NCBI GenBank assembly: GCA_903896505.1
Contig: CAITXU010000246.1
Span: forward strand, 1-64,000
DNA: 64,000 bases
Reading direction: 5' to 3'
Source of the DNA: an uncultured Verrucomicrobiota bacterium
GTDB lineage: Bacteria > Verrucomicrobiota > Verrucomicrobiia > Limisphaerales > UBA9464
Both the position numbers and the translations under genes were made by a program. The notes under the pieces were generated by a model. The model worked only from the letters and a program-made list of their open reading frames with translations. It made no database searches and was not told the origin of the DNA. Of this stretch, positions 62,601 through 64,000 are shown piece after piece. How positions within the stretch are numbered: position 1 is the first letter of the stretch; each line of letters starts with the position of its first letter.

Positions 62601-63325
62601 GATGTATGAGTTCCGTGGCCGTTGTCGTCAAAAGGGTTTCCGGAACCGGTGATTCCGTTAAAGCCATAGACGTCGTCCACAACGCCGTTGTTGTCATCAT
62701 CGATTCCATTTCCCGGAATCTCATTGGTATTGACCCACATGTTGGCTGCCAGATCCTTGTGGGTGTATCGGACGCCGGTATCAATGCTTGCGACAATCAC
62801 CGCGTTTGTTCCGGTGGTCAGCTGCCAAGCCGCAACCGCGTCAATATCGGCGCCAGGTTTACCACCATTTTGACCGGTATTCCGCAATCCCCAGAGAGTG
62901 CCATCGGAGAACTTGAGGTCGTCAGGTATCGCGTTGGCGTATTTCACCGCGTCGGAAGTCACATATTGGAACAGCCCTGAGGAGCGAAGGTAATCGATTC
63001 TATCCTGGAGTGCCTGTGCTTTTGCCTGAGGAGACGTGACCGCCGCGGCCGTCACATCGGGATGGTCGGAGTCAATAAGAAGCAATCCGGGAACCAACGT
63101 GTATTCATATTGGATGGCCAAACCCGCCGCCGCAAGGACGGCGACCGCCTGAGGACGGACTACAGCCAGATCGGATTCCTGACTGATGCGCAGCCTCCCG
63201 AGCACATGAGTGGGATGGACCGCGATTCCATTCAACTGGATGGATTCAGCGCCTGCCCGGCCCGTCAATAGGCCGCTCATTCCCGCCACCAAGGCGGCTA
63301 AAACGAAGATTCGCTTCCAAAACAT
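59669..63325 (-). CDS. Secreted subtilisin-family (S8) serine protease, multi-domain
   Basis: 1218 aa from the ATG at 63325 (MFWKRIFVLAALVAGMSGLL, a signal peptide); the longer frame upstream is in the neighbour gene. The S8 domain is at about 170-450: Asp182 (VASIDTGVRYTHKD), His237 (PFDDNGHGTHTSG), oxyanion Asn332 (AAAGNNG) and Ser402 (GTSMASPHVAG). An N-terminal inhibitor-like prodomain (about 45-130) precedes it. After it come Ig-like/bacterial beta domains (from about 470) with SIDNLPPRVSVNG and LNGSNVGSTKEPGEPAHAGN-type repeats, and a final jelly-roll-like region ending TFRTYRTIVAP. No PEP-CTERM is seen. Secreted protease of a large adhesin-like form. Confidence 0.9.
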   Translation of the reverse strand: MFWKRIFVLAALVAGMSGLLTGRAGAESIQLNGIAVHPTHVLGRLRISQESDLAVVRPQAVAVLAAAGLAIQYEYTLVPGLLLIDSDHPDVTAAAVTSPQAKAQALQDRIDYLRSSGLFQYVTSDAVKYANAIPDDLKFSDGTLWGLRNTGQNGGKPGADIDAVAAWQLTTGTNAVIVASIDTGVRYTHKDLAANMWVNTNEIPGNGIDDDNNGVVDDVYGFNGITGSGNPFDDNGHGTHTSGTMGAAANNGYPHVGVCWNVSLMACKFLSASGSGQGSDAIKCIEYASKMGARISNNSWGGPSGGEGDQPLIDAINQAGAKGMLFVAAAGNNGTDDDIIPFAPASFGLPSMLSVAALDRKDQLASFSCFGLKTVNLGAPGVEIYSTFAGGDTDYVVEQGTSMASPHVAGVAALTLAAHPKASMAELRQRVLNSIVPIPALDGLTTTGGRVNAYNAVASGPSGSLKVSVNPPNGTTLRVGNTNIPFFVTVTDIFPITNATVNCTVTDPAGISAPLVFVNDGTGADLTSGDDVYSATFSGTNVGTYSFLFVVNAPKENGVIFTNTYNLVAPPANDDFLQPQKIASTGAVLFGTNTLASVQTGEPAHAGVSTVAASLWYSYSPLASGPVLVDTLRSDVPTVVAVYTGSSLKTLKPIASAAASSGNTGVQFIFQAVAGVSYKIAVASVNSDNLGRFRLELQPNGSIDNLPPRVSVNGLVDGLLVTTNKLALSGTSIDPQPSPSGVKSVQISLNNSVSATAAGTTNWTLPSALSLAPGANTISIVAFDYAGNVSQAALYNVYYRVPTQSNDAFALGTVLTGNSGNLNGSNVGSTKEPGEPAHAGNDGGHSVWYVYNPPFSGLLTVNLKGSTFDTLLAVYTGDFVNALTLLASNDDAIAGSGYSSVQVAVTQGVPVRIAVDGFGGAFGSLSLGYRIDSVNLLPVTLSSGEGGVITRISGLYPSNSLFTVQAVANARHQFAGWTGSIISFDNPLTFPVTPGVNVHASFIQDHYSDDFETGDFKKLPWLTSGSTKWFVQTNVVSLDSHAAQAGTIGDGQLTSLSVTTASNGGNGSFDYKVSSEAGFDFLGFYIDGNLVQQWSGQLGWATFGFNVPSGIHTYEWRYSKDANGSSGADTAWLDNVQLHIRPLVDSSSVAHDELLKVAAGKAQIYVTGQLDQVYLTQYSRDLVHWGALSTNVNSLGSFLIQAPVGTNTFRTYRTIVAP

Positions 63326-63351
63326 AAGGTTGGTTGATGAACGGAGCTGAT

Positions 63352-64000
63352 TCAGGGCTGATAACTCACCCGATAGTAGCGGGTGGCACCACTTGAGCCG
63401 GCGGTATCGCGGAAGCTCAACGTCGTGGGAACCGAGAGGGTATTGGTCACGGAGCCAAGTGAAACCCATTTGACCGGCTTGATAGACTGGGAGTATTCGA
63501 CCGAATAGACGGCGTGGGCAGCGGCAGCCCAAGAGAGGGTGCTGACGAGCTTGGGCGACGGTGTGACAGTCACCGAAACCGGCGGTACATCAAACGGTGC
63601 CGGGTCGAGCGCATTGACAATTCCATTTCCATTGGAATCGATGTTGGGGCTGTTCAGAAGGTTACGGTTGACGACGATCACCTGACCCGTTTGCAAAGCC
63701 ACTTTAACCCCACCGTTGGGTCCGGCGAATTCTCCGACCCAGCGGATATGACCGTTGGCCAACCCATCCACCTGCTCCACAGGTACGTTGGCATCTGCAA
63801 AATAAAGGGTGAAATTGTCATCAAAGAGCAGAGAATCTGCTCCGGACGCCAAGAGACCTGGGTCCAGAACCACCTTGTCCACGTAAAGTGCATACGGTCC
63901 CGTACCACCTGGACCGCTGAACGTGATGACCCCTCCGTCGCCTACCTGGAGATAGAGACGACCTATGGCAGCGTTATCGACGTAGCCTTCGACCGTTGCC
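63352..64000 (-). CDS. Partial secreted/surface protein, N-terminus beyond the window
   Basis: The minus-strand frame is open to the right edge; the visible 3' part encodes at least 216 residues and lies 26 nt before the protease start. Visible stretches include AAIGRLYLQVGDGGVITFSG, YALYVDKVVLDPGLLASGAD, SPNIDSNGNGIVNALDPAPF (a dockerin-like or calcium-binding D-x-N-x-N motif) and a C-terminal SVEYSQSIKPVKWVSLGSVT ending RYYRVSYQP, the FnIII-like end common in verrucomicrobial secreted proteins. The family is unknown; it is probably part of a surface protein operon with the protease. Confidence 0.65.
   Translation of the reverse strand, partial: ATVEGYVDNAAIGRLYLQVGDGGVITFSGPGGTGPYALYVDKVVLDPGLLASGADSLLFDDNFTLYFADANVPVEQVDGLANGHIRWVGEFAGPNGGVKVALQTGQVIVVNRNLLNSPNIDSNGNGIVNALDPAPFDVPPVSVTVTPSPKLVSTLSWAAAAHAVYSVEYSQSIKPVKWVSLGSVTNTLSVPTTLSFRDTAGSSGATRYYRVSYQP

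Overview
The window looks like chromosome of a free-living, GC-rich (I estimate about 60%) Gram-negative bacterium of the Verrucomicrobiota, probably close to the Pedosphaera/Limisphaera group. The evidence is a PEP-CTERM protein with exosortase and EpsI, futalosine-route menaquinone synthesis (MqnD), system II cytochrome c maturation (ResB/CcsA), a PPi-type phosphofructokinase, ribosomal protein S1, and many intergenic palindromic repeats together with a RAYT-type transposase remnant. The taxonomic call is inference from gene content; no rRNA is present.

Layout. 0-5.7 kb: RAYT 3' end, a coupled methyltransferase/alcohol dehydrogenase/DUF5690 transporter operon (possibly phosphonate related), and a pair of SPFH proteins. 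5.8-14 kb: a GT2 glycosyltransferase, a secreted phosphodiesterase-like protein, a PEP-CTERM protein, a sigma-54 regulator, an O-antigen-ligase-like protein and a GT4 glycosyltransferase, together a surface polysaccharide/PEP-CTERM region. 14-17.6 kb: an H-NOX haem sensor coupled to a hybrid histidine kinase. 17.8-23.4 kb: purN, mqnD, a PPi-type pfk (minus), and a COG0523 metallochaperone with a WD40 partner. 23.4-25.2 kb: exosortase and EpsI.

25.7-34.3 kb is a decayed genomic island at the 3' end of tRNA-Leu(CAA). A 28-bp copy of the tRNA 3' end (25735-25762 and 34308-34335) brackets it. Inside are an integrase remnant abutting the tRNA, remnants of a methyltransferase/SNF2-type-helicase restriction-like system, a compact three-gene cassette (TIGR04255-like protein plus two small partners), several toxin-antitoxin genes and duplicated structured repeats. 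The three-gene cassette is the best candidate for an undescribed system.

34.5-43.9 kb: an outer-membrane-like protein, a formylglycine-generating-enzyme-like protein bracketed by direct repeats, a sugar dehydrogenase/fuconolactonase pair, rpsA and transketolase. 44-51.8 kb: small secreted proteins, a DUF547 relic, a SAM-hydrolase-like protein, a TPR protein, then a lipoprotein-resB-ccsA operon. 51.8-54.3 kb: nucleotide-sugar dehydrogenase and rmlB-like dehydratase. 54.3-57.9 kb (minus): a Tat-type sugar-binding protein, an HDAC-family deacetylase coupled to a Tm-1-like protein, and a membrane protein with an L7/L12-like C-terminus. 58-64 kb: a Sel1 protein, coaE, a large secreted subtilase and a partial secreted protein running off the window.
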